Shown: positions 33,176 through 42,168 of the stretch, piece after piece
Layout: every line of letters starts with the position of its first letter
How positions within the stretch are numbered: position 1 is the first letter of the stretch
Assembly (NCBI RefSeq): GCF_016650695.1
Contig: NZ_JAEKFH010000008.1
Location: forward strand, 1-64,000
DNA: 64,000 nt
Source of the DNA: Pseudomonas sp. TH41
Lineage (GTDB): Bacteria > Pseudomonadota > Gammaproteobacteria > Pseudomonadales > Pseudomonadaceae
Direction: 5' to 3'
Notes under the pieces: generated by a model
Seen by the model: the letters and a program-made list of their open reading frames with translations, nothing else
Databases searched by the model: none
Told to the model about the DNA's origin: nothing
Translations under genes and position numbers: made by a program

Positions 33176-35233
33176 TCAACTGAGCTGAAATCTCCCGGTA
33201 TTGGTACTCAGGGCCTTGCTGCCTTGGCTCAAGGTGTCCGCCGCCAGGTTCACTGCCCGCGCGCCTTCGAGCAAGCGTACCGCCGCCTGATCGACTTGCT
33301 GGATGTTGCCGCTGACTTCGTCGGCGGTGGTGGCTTGCTCGTCGACCGCTGTGGCGATTTGCGCCAGGGTGTCGGTGACGCTCTGCACGGCGCTGGCAAT
33401 TTCCCCCAATCGTTCGCCGAGGTCAGTGACCGCCTGCGCGTCGGACTGAGCCTGGCCGCAAGCGGTTTCCATCAGGCTCACCGCTTCGTTCACGGTACTG
33501 CGCAGGCTGTCGACAGTGCCGGCAATCTGCGCGGTGGAGGACTGGGTGCGCTGCGACAGGCTGCGCACCTCATCGGCCACCACGGCAAACCCCCGACCTT
33601 GCTCACCGGCTCGAGCAGCTTCGATGGCGGCGTTGAGCGCGAGCAGGTTGGTCTGTTCGGCAACGCCGCGAATGGTGTCCACCACCAATTGAATTTGCTG
33701 CCCTTGCTCACTGACCCGGCCCAGTGCCGCAGCGGTGTCGTTCAAGCGCTGATTGAGTTGCTGAATGCTTGCTGTCGTACGCTGGCTGTCACGGCTGCTG
33801 TCGGCGGCGATGCGCCGGGTGTGCTGAGCGCTGCCAGAAGCCTGCTCGCAACTCTGGGCGACCCCTTGAGAGGTCGCGGCCAATTGCGTCGCCGCGGCGG
33901 CGATCTGGCTGATCTGCAGCTGCTGAGCTTCGACCTCACCCAATGCACCACTGGAATGATGATTGAGGGTGCGTACCGCGTTGCTCAGTTGCAAGGTTTC
34001 ATGATCGACCCCCAGCAGGCTGTTGCGCAGTTGCACCACGGCGACGTTGAGGGCGGTGCTGATAGCGGCCAGTTCGTCTCGGCCCTGCACCGGTACTTGC
34101 AGGCTCAGATTGCCATCGCGAAGTGCTTCAGCCAGCAGGGTGATGCCGCTGGCGCTGCGACGGATCGAGGCCTGCAAGCAGATGAACAGGTATAGCGCGG
34201 CCAGTAGCAGGCAGCCCAGGATCGTCGCTACCAAGATGAACTGGCGGATGGCGGAACCGTGGTAGTAATCCAGGCGCCGATCCAGCGACACCAACGACTG
34301 CTGACGCAACGAGGCGAGGTCGGTGAGCAAGGTGTCCAGGCTGCGTTCGAACTCCTCGGGCTTGAGCTTGATGCTGCCGCCGAATACACCGTCATCGAGC
34401 ACTTTCAGTTCGGCGTCCAGGTGCTTGAGGCTGTCATGGTATTGCCCGGCCCAGGCTTGCAAGGCGCTGGGTAGACGCGCTTCCAGCAGACTGGCGGTTT
34501 TCACCAGTTGCTCTCGGGCGTCGCCGATGCGGCTGCGCAAATCTCGCAATTGCAGACGGCTTTGCAGAGTGAACTGTCCGGACACCACCGACGCCTGGCC
34601 AACGCTGGCGAGGCGACCGACCCGTTCGATCAGGTCCGGTGCGTGCTGCGTGGAGATCTGCGTCAGCAGGTAGGTTTCCAGCCACGGCGCCAGCGTCAGG
34701 CGATTGTCCATGGCGATCTGTTCGCGCAAGGCTTGCAGGGCGCTCAAGGCGTTGGTAAAGCGATCATAGCCGTCCGGCCACCAGCCGACGCTGCTCAGGC
34801 TTTTCGAGTCCAGGCCGTTGAGCGCGGCTTGCAGGGCTTGGTAACGGGCCAGGGTTTCACCCTCGGCGCCTTCGGTTTGCAGTGCGTTGCCGAGGTCCGA
34901 GGTGGCTTGCGCGACGGCTGGCTGAACCGCGTCAAATGCGGCCATCGCCGTGAGCGTGGCAGGCGTCGGCTGGCGATTGGTTTCGGTGGCGCGCCAGCGA
35001 GCCGCGCGGTCGCGCTGAGCGGCGAGCAGGTTGTCGAGCGCATCGAGGGCGAGCAATTGATGAACCCCGGCACGTTCGCCGGAGATCAGCGTCAGTTTCT
35101 CGCGATAGTCCTGACCGATCATCCACAGGCTGCCCGCCAGGGGCAGAATAAACAGCAGAAACAACAACTGGAATTTACGTGCGAAACCGAAACGCCCCAG
35201 CAACCCGATCCCCGGTGATAAAAAAGCCTGCAT
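33176..35233 (-). CDS. Membrane methyl-accepting chemotaxis protein
   Basis: 685 residues: membrane helix 1 (~20-40, 'FQLLFLLFILPLAGSLWMIG'), a ~290-residue largely helical periplasmic sensor, membrane helix 2 ('FILVATILGCLLLAALYLFI', about 340-360), HAMP, then the signalling domain with 'EQTNLLALNAAIEAARAGEQ'. The sensor is longer than the usual 4-helix bundle and could be a bimodular helical type (inference), so the ligand is unknown. ATG at 35233 follows GGGAG; the longer frame is rejected. The C-terminus ends 'STNTGRFQLS' with no CheR-docking tail. Confidence 0.9.
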   Translation of the reverse strand: MQAFLSPGIGLLGRFGFARKFQLLFLLFILPLAGSLWMIGQDYREKLTLISGERAGVHQLLALDALDNLLAAQRDRAARWRATETNRQPTPATLTAMAAFDAVQPAVAQATSDLGNALQTEGAEGETLARYQALQAALNGLDSKSLSSVGWWPDGYDRFTNALSALQALREQIAMDNRLTLAPWLETYLLTQISTQHAPDLIERVGRLASVGQASVVSGQFTLQSRLQLRDLRSRIGDAREQLVKTASLLEARLPSALQAWAGQYHDSLKHLDAELKVLDDGVFGGSIKLKPEEFERSLDTLLTDLASLRQQSLVSLDRRLDYYHGSAIRQFILVATILGCLLLAALYLFICLQASIRRSASGITLLAEALRDGNLSLQVPVQGRDELAAISTALNVAVVQLRNSLLGVDHETLQLSNAVRTLNHHSSGALGEVEAQQLQISQIAAAATQLAATSQGVAQSCEQASGSAQHTRRIAADSSRDSQRTTASIQQLNQRLNDTAAALGRVSEQGQQIQLVVDTIRGVAEQTNLLALNAAIEAARAGEQGRGFAVVADEVRSLSQRTQSSTAQIAGTVDSLRSTVNEAVSLMETACGQAQSDAQAVTDLGERLGEIASAVQSVTDTLAQIATAVDEQATTADEVSGNIQQVDQAAVRLLEGARAVNLAADTLSQGSKALSTNTGRFQLS

Positions 35234-35565
35234 GCCCCATGACTCCCCTGGACACCACGCACCATTGGCGTGCGCCGAGGCCATTGCGGCCACGACTTGT
35301 GCCCTTTAAAAGGCCTCGAAAGTTCACCCTCGTCAGCTCTGTAGGCCGACGCTGTGGCGAAACTTCCCATTCTCGGGCCCCTTTGTAAGGGACCCGCGTT
35401 GAAGCGGAGAAGCAAGGCAAGATTCAGACCATGGCTTTGCGCTATCACCTTCTCAGCGATGAACGCCGAGGTCGTTAGCAGGCTAAGGGGATAGCGCTGC
35501 TGCACTGAAAAATGGCACATTGACGCACCTGCGAGTGCGCACTCATCCGCTGTACGGAAATTCCC
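35234..35565. other. Intergenic region between divergent chemoreceptor and MFS genes
   Basis: 332 bases. It should hold both promoters, but I can defend no specific promoter, operator or repeat. Frames on the minus strand that cross it have no ribosome sites or family resemblance. Confidence 0.4.
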
Positions 35566-36783
35566 ATGGCTATCAGCAATGCCCAGACCGGCACACCGCC
35601 GGCGTCCGCAACATCACAAAGCAGTCCTTTGGTCATGCGCATCATCGGCGCGGTGGCGCTGGCGCATTTGATCAACGACCTGATTCAGTCGGTTCTGCCG
35701 TCTATTTACCCGATGCTCAAGGCCAACTATGGTCTGACCTTTACTCAGGTCGGATTGATCACGCTGACGTTCCAGCTGACGGCCTCGTTGCTGCAGCCCT
35801 GGGTCGGCTACTACACCGATCGCCACCCCAAGCCCTGGTTGTTGCCAGCCGGGACGGTCTGCACATTGATCGGCATCCTGATGATGTCGGTGGTCGGCAC
35901 CTTTCCGTTGATTCTGCTCGCGGCGGGGTTGATCGGTATCGGCTCGTCGACCTTTCACCCGGAAGCGTCTCGTGTGGCGCGACTCGCCTCGGGCGGGCGT
36001 TTCGGCCTGGCGCAATCGACCTTTCAGGTCGGCGGTAATGCGGGTTCGGCCTTCGGCCCGTTGCTGGCGGCGGCAATCATCATTCCTTTCGGTCAGGGCC
36101 ATGTTGCATGGTTCGGGCTATTCGCCGTGTTTGCCCTGTTTGTGCTCTATCGGATCAGCCGCTGGTACGCCAACCACTTGAACCTGTTCAAGCTTAAGGC
36201 CGGCCAGGCGGCGACTCACGGGTTGTCGAAAAACCGGGTGATCAGTGCGCTGGTGGTGCTCGGATTGCTGGTGTTCTCCAAGTATTTCTACATGGCCAGT
36301 TTCACCAGCTACTTCACCTTTTATCTGATCGAGAAGTTTGACCTGTCGGTCGCCAGTTCGCAGCTGCACTTGTTCCTTTTTCTTGGCGCGGTAGCGGCGG
36401 GGACCTTCTTCGGTGGACCGATCGGCGACAAGATTGGCCGTAAAGCGGTGATCTGGTTTTCGATCCTCGGCGTGGCGCCGTTCACCCTGATCCTGCCTCA
36501 CGTCGACCTGTTCTGGACCAGCATTCTGAGCGTGGTGATCGGCTTCATCCTCGCCTCGGCGTTCTCGGCCATTGTGGTGTATGCGCAAGAGCTGGTGCCG
36601 GGCAATGTCGGGATGATTGCCGGGGTGTTCTTCGGGTTGATGTTTGGTTTTGGCGGGATTGGCGCTGCATTGCTGGGGCATCTGGCGGATATTCACGGCA
36701 TCGAGTACGTGTACTTCCTGTGTTCGTTCCTGCCGTTGTTTGGTGTGCTGGCGGTCTTCCTGCCAAGGACCAAAAAGTCCTGA
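35566..36783 (+). CDS. fsr: MFS exporter, fosmidomycin resistance (Fsr) type
   Basis: 405-residue major facilitator with 12 membrane segments. 'HLINDLIQSVLPSIYPMLKA', 'GYYTDRHPKPWLLPAG' and 'IGSSTFHPEASRVARLASGG' are specific to the Fsr subfamily, known in E. coli for export-mediated resistance to the isoprenoid-pathway inhibitor fosmidomycin. Interestingly ispE of that pathway is nearby, but on the other strand and in a separate operon. Physiological substrate unknown. Confidence 0.88.
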   Translation: MAISNAQTGTPPASATSQSSPLVMRIIGAVALAHLINDLIQSVLPSIYPMLKANYGLTFTQVGLITLTFQLTASLLQPWVGYYTDRHPKPWLLPAGTVCTLIGILMMSVVGTFPLILLAAGLIGIGSSTFHPEASRVARLASGGRFGLAQSTFQVGGNAGSAFGPLLAAAIIIPFGQGHVAWFGLFAVFALFVLYRISRWYANHLNLFKLKAGQAATHGLSKNRVISALVVLGLLVFSKYFYMASFTSYFTFYLIEKFDLSVASSQLHLFLFLGAVAAGTFFGGPIGDKIGRKAVIWFSILGVAPFTLILPHVDLFWTSILSVVIGFILASAFSAIVVYAQELVPGNVGMIAGVFFGLMFGFGGIGAALLGHLADIHGIEYVYFLCSFLPLFGVLAVFLPRTKKS

Positions 36784-36798
36784 ACCCACACATCTCCC

Positions 36799-36883
36799 CT
36801 GTAGGAGCGAGCTTGCTCGCGATGGTGTATCAGACAATTAAGCGCCGACTGACACACCATCGCGAGCAAGCTCGCTCCTACAG
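36799..36883. repeat. Paired inverted REP (GCGAGC family)
   Basis: Facing CTGTAGGAGCGAGCTTGCTC copies, about 30 bases apart, between convergent fsr and ychF. Confidence 0.9.
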
Positions 36884-36916
36884 TTAATGGGGGTGTGAGG
36901 TAAATATTTCGCGCAC

Positions 36917-36945
36917 AAAAAAGCCGCGTTTAAACGCGGCTTTTT
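36917..36945. terminator. Bidirectional rho-independent terminator
   Basis: GCCGCGTTTAAACGCGGC is a perfect palindrome flanked by A6 and T5; it serves the convergent ychF and fsr genes. Confidence 0.85.
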
Positions 36946-36974
36946 CTTGGGCGGGTGCTTCGTCCTGAATAAAC

Positions 36975-38075
36975 TTAGACGTTGAAACGGAAGTGCATCA
37001 CGTCGCCGTCTTTAACGATGTAGTCCTTGCCTTCCAGACGCCATTTACCGGCTTCTTTGGTGCCGGCTTCGCCCTTGTACTGGATGAAGTCGTCATAGGC
37101 GATCACTTCGGCGCGGATGAAGCCTTTCTCGAAGTCGGTGTGGATCACGCCAGCGGCTTGTGGTGCGGTAGCACCGACGCGGACGGTCCAGGCGCGGACT
37201 TCTTCGACACCGGCGGTGAAGTAGGTCTGCAAGTGCAGCATTTCGTAGCCGGCACGAATCACGCGGTTCAGGCCAGGCTCTTCGAGGCCGAGGGCTTCGA
37301 GGAACATGTCTTTCTCTTCGCCGTCTTCCAGTTCGGCAATTTCGGCTTCGATCTTGTTGCAGACCGGAACCACCATGGCGCCTTCTTCTTCAGCGATGGC
37401 TTTGACGATGTCCAGCAGCGGGTTGTTCTCGAAACCGTCTTCAGCGACGTTGGCGATGTACATGACTGGCTTGGTGGTCAGCAGATGGAAGCCACGAATC
37501 ACCGATTTGTCGTCGGCGCCCATGCTCTTCATCAGCGTGCGCGCTGGCTTGCCGAGGGTGAAGTGAGCAATCAGTTGCTCCAGCAGACCTTTCTGGACCA
37601 CGGCGTCCTTGTCACCACCCTTGGCGTTGCGGGCGACTTTCTGCAGTTGTTTCTCGCAGCTGTCGAGGTCGGCGAAGATCAGTTCCAGGTCGATGATTTC
37701 GATGTCGCGTTTTGGGTCGACGCTGTTGGAGACGTGAATCACGTTCTCGTCTTCGAAGCAGCGGACCACGTGAGCGATGGCATCGGTTTCACGGATGTTG
37801 GCCAGGAATTTGTTGCCCAGGCCTTCACCTTTCGATGCGCCGGCAACCAGGCCAGCGATGTCGACGAACTCCATGGTGGTCGGCAGGATGCGCTTTGGAT
37901 TGACGATGGCTGCCAGGGCTTCCAGACGCGGATCCGGCATCGGCACGATACCGGTGTTCGGCTCGATGGTGCAGAAGGGGAAGTTCTCGGCCGCGATCCC
38001 GGATTTGGTCAGGGCGTTGAACAGGGTGGACTTGCCGACGTTAGGCAGGCCGACGATGCCGCAATTGAATCCCAT
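36975..38075 (-). CDS. ychF: Ribosome-binding ATPase YchF (Obg family)
   Basis: 366 residues. P-loop 'GLPNVGKST' at 9-17, switch region 'VDIAGLVAGASKGEGLGNKF', altered G4 motif region giving ATP preference, a helical insertion and a C-terminal TGS-like domain. Binds ribosomes and is linked to oxidative-stress control in E. coli. Last gene of the prs-rplY-pth-ychF group; 22 bases after pth. Confidence 0.95.
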   Translation of the reverse strand: MGFNCGIVGLPNVGKSTLFNALTKSGIAAENFPFCTIEPNTGIVPMPDPRLEALAAIVNPKRILPTTMEFVDIAGLVAGASKGEGLGNKFLANIRETDAIAHVVRCFEDENVIHVSNSVDPKRDIEIIDLELIFADLDSCEKQLQKVARNAKGGDKDAVVQKGLLEQLIAHFTLGKPARTLMKSMGADDKSVIRGFHLLTTKPVMYIANVAEDGFENNPLLDIVKAIAEEEGAMVVPVCNKIEAEIAELEDGEEKDMFLEALGLEEPGLNRVIRAGYEMLHLQTYFTAGVEEVRAWTVRVGATAPQAAGVIHTDFEKGFIRAEVIAYDDFIQYKGEAGTKEAGKWRLEGKDYIVKDGDVMHFRFNV

Positions 38076-38097
38076 GGTGTTTCCCCTCGGATTAGAG

Positions 38098-38682
38098 TCA
38101 GGCCTTCTGGCTGTGCAGGTTTTTCATCGCACGGTTCCATTCACCGGCGAGGATATCCGGCAGCACGCCGAGGGCAAAATCGATGCTGGCATCGAGTTTT
38201 TCCTGTTCGGCGCGTGGCGCACGACCCAGGACGAAATTTGAAACCATACTGGCAACGCCCGGGTGGCCAATGCCAAGCCGCAAGCGGTGAAAGGTATTCT
38301 GATTGCCCAGTTGCGCGATGATGTCGCGCAACCCGTTGTGACCGCCATGGCCGCCGCCCTGTTTGAGTTTGGCAACGCCAGGTGGCAAGTCGAGTTCGTC
38401 ATGCGCCACGAGGATTTCTTCAGGCTTGATGCGGAAGAAGCCAGCGAGTGCCGCCACGGCCTGGCCGCTACGGTTCATGTACGTGGTGGGAATCAGCAGA
38501 CGAACATCCTGACCCTGATACGAATAGCGTCCGGTCAGGCCAAAATATTTGCGATCGGCCACAAGGTTTACGCCTTGTGCGTTCGCGATGCGCTCAACAA
38601 AAAGGGCCCCTGCGTTATGCCGGGTCTGTTCGTATTCAGCGCCTGGATTTCCCAGGCCAACGATCAGTTTGATGGCAGTCAC
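38098..38682 (-). CDS. pth: Peptidyl-tRNA hydrolase
   Basis: 194 residues, the family's usual length when started at the GTG at 38682 (GGAAGG upstream). It frees tRNA from drop-off peptidyl-tRNA. 'IVGLGNPGAEYEQTRHNAG' has the catalytic His in 'RHN', and 'LVAHDELDLPPG' holds the Asp that orients it. Confidence 0.95.
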   Translation of the reverse strand: MTAIKLIVGLGNPGAEYEQTRHNAGALFVERIANAQGVNLVADRKYFGLTGRYSYQGQDVRLLIPTTYMNRSGQAVAALAGFFRIKPEEILVAHDELDLPPGVAKLKQGGGHGGHNGLRDIIAQLGNQNTFHRLRLGIGHPGVASMVSNFVLGRAPRAEQEKLDASIDFALGVLPDILAGEWNRAMKNLHSQKA

Positions 38683-38851
38683 GATAGGGGCCCTTCCTTG
38701 GAGTGGTGGATAACATCGCCGCAATCAGGGAGTGCGGCGAAAGTGGACGACAAGTGCTCATTTACCATTATGTAAACTCCGCGTTCTCGCCCGCTTTCTC
38801 GCTACGCTCTAGTCCGCGATGTTTCCGGTCACTCCGGCGAACAGAGTGAAA

Positions 38852-39451
38852 TTACTCTGCAGCGCCTTCAGTAGCTTCTGGAGCAACACGTGGAGCGTGA
38901 ACGTTGGCAACAGCCAGGTCGTTACCGTGAGCCAGAGCAACAAACTCAACGCCTTTAGGGGCTTTAAGGTCGGACAGGTGAATGATCGAGCCGACTTCGG
39001 CATCAGCCAGGTCAACTTCGATGAATTCAGGCAGATCTTTCGGCAGGCAAGATACTTCGACTTCAGCAATAACGTGCGAAATTTCGCCGCCTTTCTTGAT
39101 CGGAGCCGCTTCGCCAACGAAGTGTACAGGCACGGTAGCGGTCAGTTTCTGGCCAGCTACAACGCGTACGAAGTCAGCGTGCATCACGTGGCCTTTAGCC
39201 GGGTGACGCTGCAGAGCTTTGATGATTACGTTTTGCTTGGTGCCGCCAACGTTCAGCTCGATGATGTGGCTGTAAGCCGCTTCGTTTTCGAGCAGTTTGG
39301 CAACTTCTTTAGCCAGCATGCTGATGGATTCAGGGGCTTTTTCGCCACCGTAAACTACAGCTGGAACCAGGCTTGCGAGACGACGCAGGCGGCGGCTCGC
39401 ACCTTTCCCCAGGTCGGAACGCACTTCAGCATTCAGAGTAAAATCGTTCAT
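38852..39451 (-). CDS. rplY: 50S ribosomal protein L25 (Ctc form)
   Basis: 199 residues: an N-terminal L25 domain binding 5S rRNA ('FTLNAEVRSDLGKGASRRLR') plus the C-terminal TL5/Ctc extension. The ATG at 39451 replaces a track start eight codons upstream. Located between prs and pth as in other pseudomonads. Confidence 0.95.
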   Translation of the reverse strand: MNDFTLNAEVRSDLGKGASRRLRRLASLVPAVVYGGEKAPESISMLAKEVAKLLENEAAYSHIIELNVGGTKQNVIIKALQRHPAKGHVMHADFVRVVAGQKLTATVPVHFVGEAAPIKKGGEISHVIAEVEVSCLPKDLPEFIEVDLADAEVGSIIHLSDLKAPKGVEFVALAHGNDLAVANVHAPRVAPEATEGAAE

Positions 39452-39516
39452 GTTGTATCTCCAAAATAACCACATTCGCCCCAGCGTTTGCGACCAGCGC
39501 TAAAAGGCGATATGGG

Positions 39517-39560
39517 CAAAAAAGCCCCGCCCCGACAGGAATGCCGGGGCGGGGCGCTTT
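39517..39560 (-). terminator. Rho-independent terminator after prs
   Basis: Strong GCCCCGCCCCG/CGGGGCGGGGC stem with a T-run on the minus strand, lying between prs and rplY. Confidence 0.85.
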
Positions 39561-39593
39561 TCGTCAACGAGATATTCGAGAAGGGCAGGGCCC

Positions 39594-40535
39594 TTAACGG
39601 AACATCGCGCTGATCGATTCTTCATTGCTGATGCGGCGGACCGCTTCGGCAACTACCGGCGCGATATCCAGTTGGCGGATACGCGAGCAGGCTTGAGCAG
39701 CAGCGGACAACGGGATGGTGTTAGTCACCACCAGTTCGTCCAGCATGGAATTTTCAATGTTTTCGATCGCCCGACCGGACAGCACAGGGTGTGTGCAGTA
39801 GGCGAAAACCTTGGCAGCGCCATGCTCTTTCAGGGCTTTGGCCGCGTGGCACAGAGTGCCGGCGGTATCGACCATGTCATCGACCAGAATACAGGTACGC
39901 CCTTCGACATCACCGATGATATGCATCACTTCAGAGTGATTGGCTTTCTCACGGCGTTTGTCGATGATCCCGAGATCCACGCCCAGGGATTTGGCAACAG
40001 CACGTGCACGCACGACGCCGCCAATGTCCGGGGACACGATCATCAGGTTTTCGAAGCGCTGATCTTCAATGTCATCCACCAATACCGGGGAGCCGTAGAT
40101 GTTATCTACTGGAATATCGAAGAAACCCTGGATTTGGTCAGCATGCAGATCAACCGTGAGAACACGGTCGATGCCGACTACGGTAAGCATGTCAGCAACG
40201 ACTTTCGCGCTGATAGCCACACGTGCGGAACGCGGACGGCGATCCTGACGGGCATAACCAAAGTAAGGAATAACAGCAGTGATACGAGTAGCCGAGGAGC
40301 GGCGGAAGGCATCAGCCATCACTACCAGTTCCATCAGGTTATCGTTGGTCGGAGCGCAAGTCGGCTGAATAATGAAGACATCTTTACCGCGGACGTTTTC
40401 ATTGATCTCGGCTGTGATTTCGCCGTCGGAGAATTTACCGACAGAGATGTCACCGAGAGGGATATGCAGCTGACGTACGACACGCCGAGCCAGATCGGGG
40501 TTAGCGTTCCCCGTAAAGACCATCATCTTGGACAC
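39594..40535 (-). CDS. prs: Ribose-phosphate pyrophosphokinase
   Basis: 313-residue enzyme making PRPP from ribose 5-phosphate and ATP. Start at the GTG (40535) gives 'VSKMMVFTGNANPDLARR', the known pseudomonad N-terminus. Visible sites: 'FSDGEITAEINENVRGKDVF', flexible loop 'YFGYARQDRR' and the PRPP-binding 'CILVDDMVDTAGT'. It lies just downstream of tRNA-Gln, with which it is likely co-transcribed. PRPP feeds Upp and Hpt encoded further along the window. Confidence 0.97.
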   Translation of the reverse strand: MSKMMVFTGNANPDLARRVVRQLHIPLGDISVGKFSDGEITAEINENVRGKDVFIIQPTCAPTNDNLMELVVMADAFRRSSATRITAVIPYFGYARQDRRPRSARVAISAKVVADMLTVVGIDRVLTVDLHADQIQGFFDIPVDNIYGSPVLVDDIEDQRFENLMIVSPDIGGVVRARAVAKSLGVDLGIIDKRREKANHSEVMHIIGDVEGRTCILVDDMVDTAGTLCHAAKALKEHGAAKVFAYCTHPVLSGRAIENIENSMLDELVVTNTIPLSAAAQACSRIRQLDIAPVVAEAVRRISNEESISAMFR

Positions 40536-40581
40536 GCGCAGTACCTGAAGGCTGAGGGTAACCTGGATGAGTATAGGAAAA

Positions 40582-40656
40582 TGGCAGGGGCGGCTGGATT
40601 CGAACCAACGCATGGCAGGATCAAAACCTGCTGCCTTACCGCTTGGCGACGCCCCT
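40582..40656 (-). tRNA. tRNA-Gln (TTG)
   Basis: 75-nt minus-strand cloverleaf: acceptor AGGGGCG/CGCCCCT, D-arm GCCAAGCGGTAAGGC as in E. coli tRNA-Gln, anticodon loop TTTTGAT with TTG, T-arm GTTCGAATC, discriminator G, encoded CCA. Embedded between ispE and prs. Confidence 0.95.
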
Positions 40657-40692
40657 GTATCTGTTGCAACGAGTACCCAGTACTCGATTCCT

Positions 40693-41544
40693 TTAAAGCA
40701 GACTCTGCAGCTTGCGATGCAACATCGAAACGTTGCTTCCCTTTGCTACAAACCCTGTAAGGGTCTCTGTCAGAAGGGCCGAGACTTTATCAGCTTCAGC
40801 TTTGCTTGGGAAGCCCCCAAACACACAACTTCCAGTTCCGGTGAGTTTTGCTTCGGTAAATTTACCTAACAAATTCAATGCGTTACGTACATCTGGGTAA
40901 CGTCTTGCTACCACCGGTAAGCAGTCATTTCGACTGTTTCCCTTGGGAACGGGGCGCACTTTAATGGGAGAAGAGTTACGTGTCAACAACGGATCTGAAA
41001 AAATTTCTGCTGTACTTACAGATACTTGCGGCACAAGCACGAGATACCACGGTTCCTCGGGGTCTACAGGGGTGAGTTTCTCCCCCACGCCCTCGGCAAA
41101 AGCCGCGTGTCCACGCACGAAAACGGGGACGTCGGCACCCAGCGTCAGGCCCAGCACGGCCAGTCGATCTTCGTCCCAACCCAGTTGCCAGAGATGATTC
41201 AGGCCGAGCAACGTCGTCGCGGCATTTGAACTGCCGCCACCAATTCCACCGCCCATGGGCAGGATTTTTTCGATCCAGATATCGATGCCGAGTGCACAAC
41301 CGGATTGCGCCTGAAGTTTTTTCGCGGCCTTGACGATCAGGTTGCTGTCGTGGGGGACGCCCTCGAATTCGGTGTGCAAACGAATCACGCCGTCGTCGCG
41401 CACGGCGAAGGTGATTTCATCGCCGTAATCGAGAAACTGAAAAATTGTCTGCAGTTCGTGATAACCGTCATCACGGCGACCAAGGATGTGCAGCATCAAA
41501 TTGAGTTTGGCCGGGGAGGGCAGCGTCAAGCGCGGAGCTGTCAT
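40693..41544 (-). CDS. ispE: 4-diphosphocytidyl-2-C-methyl-D-erythritol kinase
   Basis: 283-residue GHMP kinase phosphorylating CDP-ME in the non-mevalonate isoprenoid pathway. 'LPSPAKLNLMLHILGRRDDG' has the catalytic Lys, 'KILPMGGGIGGGSSNAATTL' the ATP loop and 'GTGSCVFGGF' the third GHMP motif. The ATG at 41544 lies two bases past the lolB stop. Confidence 0.95.
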   Translation of the reverse strand: MTAPRLTLPSPAKLNLMLHILGRRDDGYHELQTIFQFLDYGDEITFAVRDDGVIRLHTEFEGVPHDSNLIVKAAKKLQAQSGCALGIDIWIEKILPMGGGIGGGSSNAATTLLGLNHLWQLGWDEDRLAVLGLTLGADVPVFVRGHAAFAEGVGEKLTPVDPEEPWYLVLVPQVSVSTAEIFSDPLLTRNSSPIKVRPVPKGNSRNDCLPVVARRYPDVRNALNLLGKFTEAKLTGTGSCVFGGFPSKAEADKVSALLTETLTGFVAKGSNVSMLHRKLQSLL

Positions 41545-41546
41545 GT

Positions 41547-42164
41547 TCACTGCCCCAATTTGCGAGGTTGCCATTCCTTGATCACCAGCGTGACATCAAG
41601 GTCGGTGCCATGCAGTTTGATCCGCTCGGGCAGCCAATAGCCGTTTTGTTCGGCATAACTCAAGTACTCGACCTGCCAGCCATCCTGCTCCAGTTTGGCC
41701 AGTCGGCTGTCGGCATCCAGGGTCAGATGGCTTTTGCTGTCGGGAGCCGGAAGTCCGCGAACCCACCAGGCCAGATTGGAAATTGGCAATTTCCAGCCCA
41801 GCTGTTCTTCGAGCAGGACTTCCGGGTTCGGTGCGTCATACCGACCCTGGTTGGCGACTTCCAGCGAGACCTTGCCGGGGCGACCGGTCAGGCGCGCTGC
41901 GCCGCGACCCAAGGGGCCGGAGAGGCGAATGTCGTAGTAATCCTGGCGTTGCAGCCAGAACAACGTGCCACTGCCCGAATCTTTCGGAGCCCGAATGCCG
42001 ATCTTGCCGTTGATTTGCCAGCCATCAAGGCCTGCGAGCTGCTGTTTGTGCTCCCGCCATTGGGCGGGGTTGCCGTGTCCCTCGACCGATTCGCGAGCGC
42101 CGAAGCCCGCACAACCGGCGAGCAGGGCGATGAAACTGAAAACGATAATGTGGCGCAAAAACAT
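41547..42164 (-). CDS. lolB: Outer-membrane lipoprotein receptor LolB
   Basis: 205 residues, with a signal peptide ending in lipobox 'LLAGC', so an outer-membrane lipoprotein that accepts lipoproteins from LolA and inserts them. 'WQINGKIGIRAPKDSGSGTL' and 'GRAAGRLTGR'-like strands are typical of the fold. Follows the TPR lipoprotein gene by four bases and precedes ispE by two. Confidence 0.93.
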   Translation of the reverse strand: MFLRHIIVFSFIALLAGCAGFGARESVEGHGNPAQWREHKQQLAGLDGWQINGKIGIRAPKDSGSGTLFWLQRQDYYDIRLSGPLGRGAARLTGRPGKVSLEVANQGRYDAPNPEVLLEEQLGWKLPISNLAWWVRGLPAPDSKSHLTLDADSRLAKLEQDGWQVEYLSYAEQNGYWLPERIKLHGTDLDVTLVIKEWQPRKLGQ

Positions 42165-42168
42165 AATC

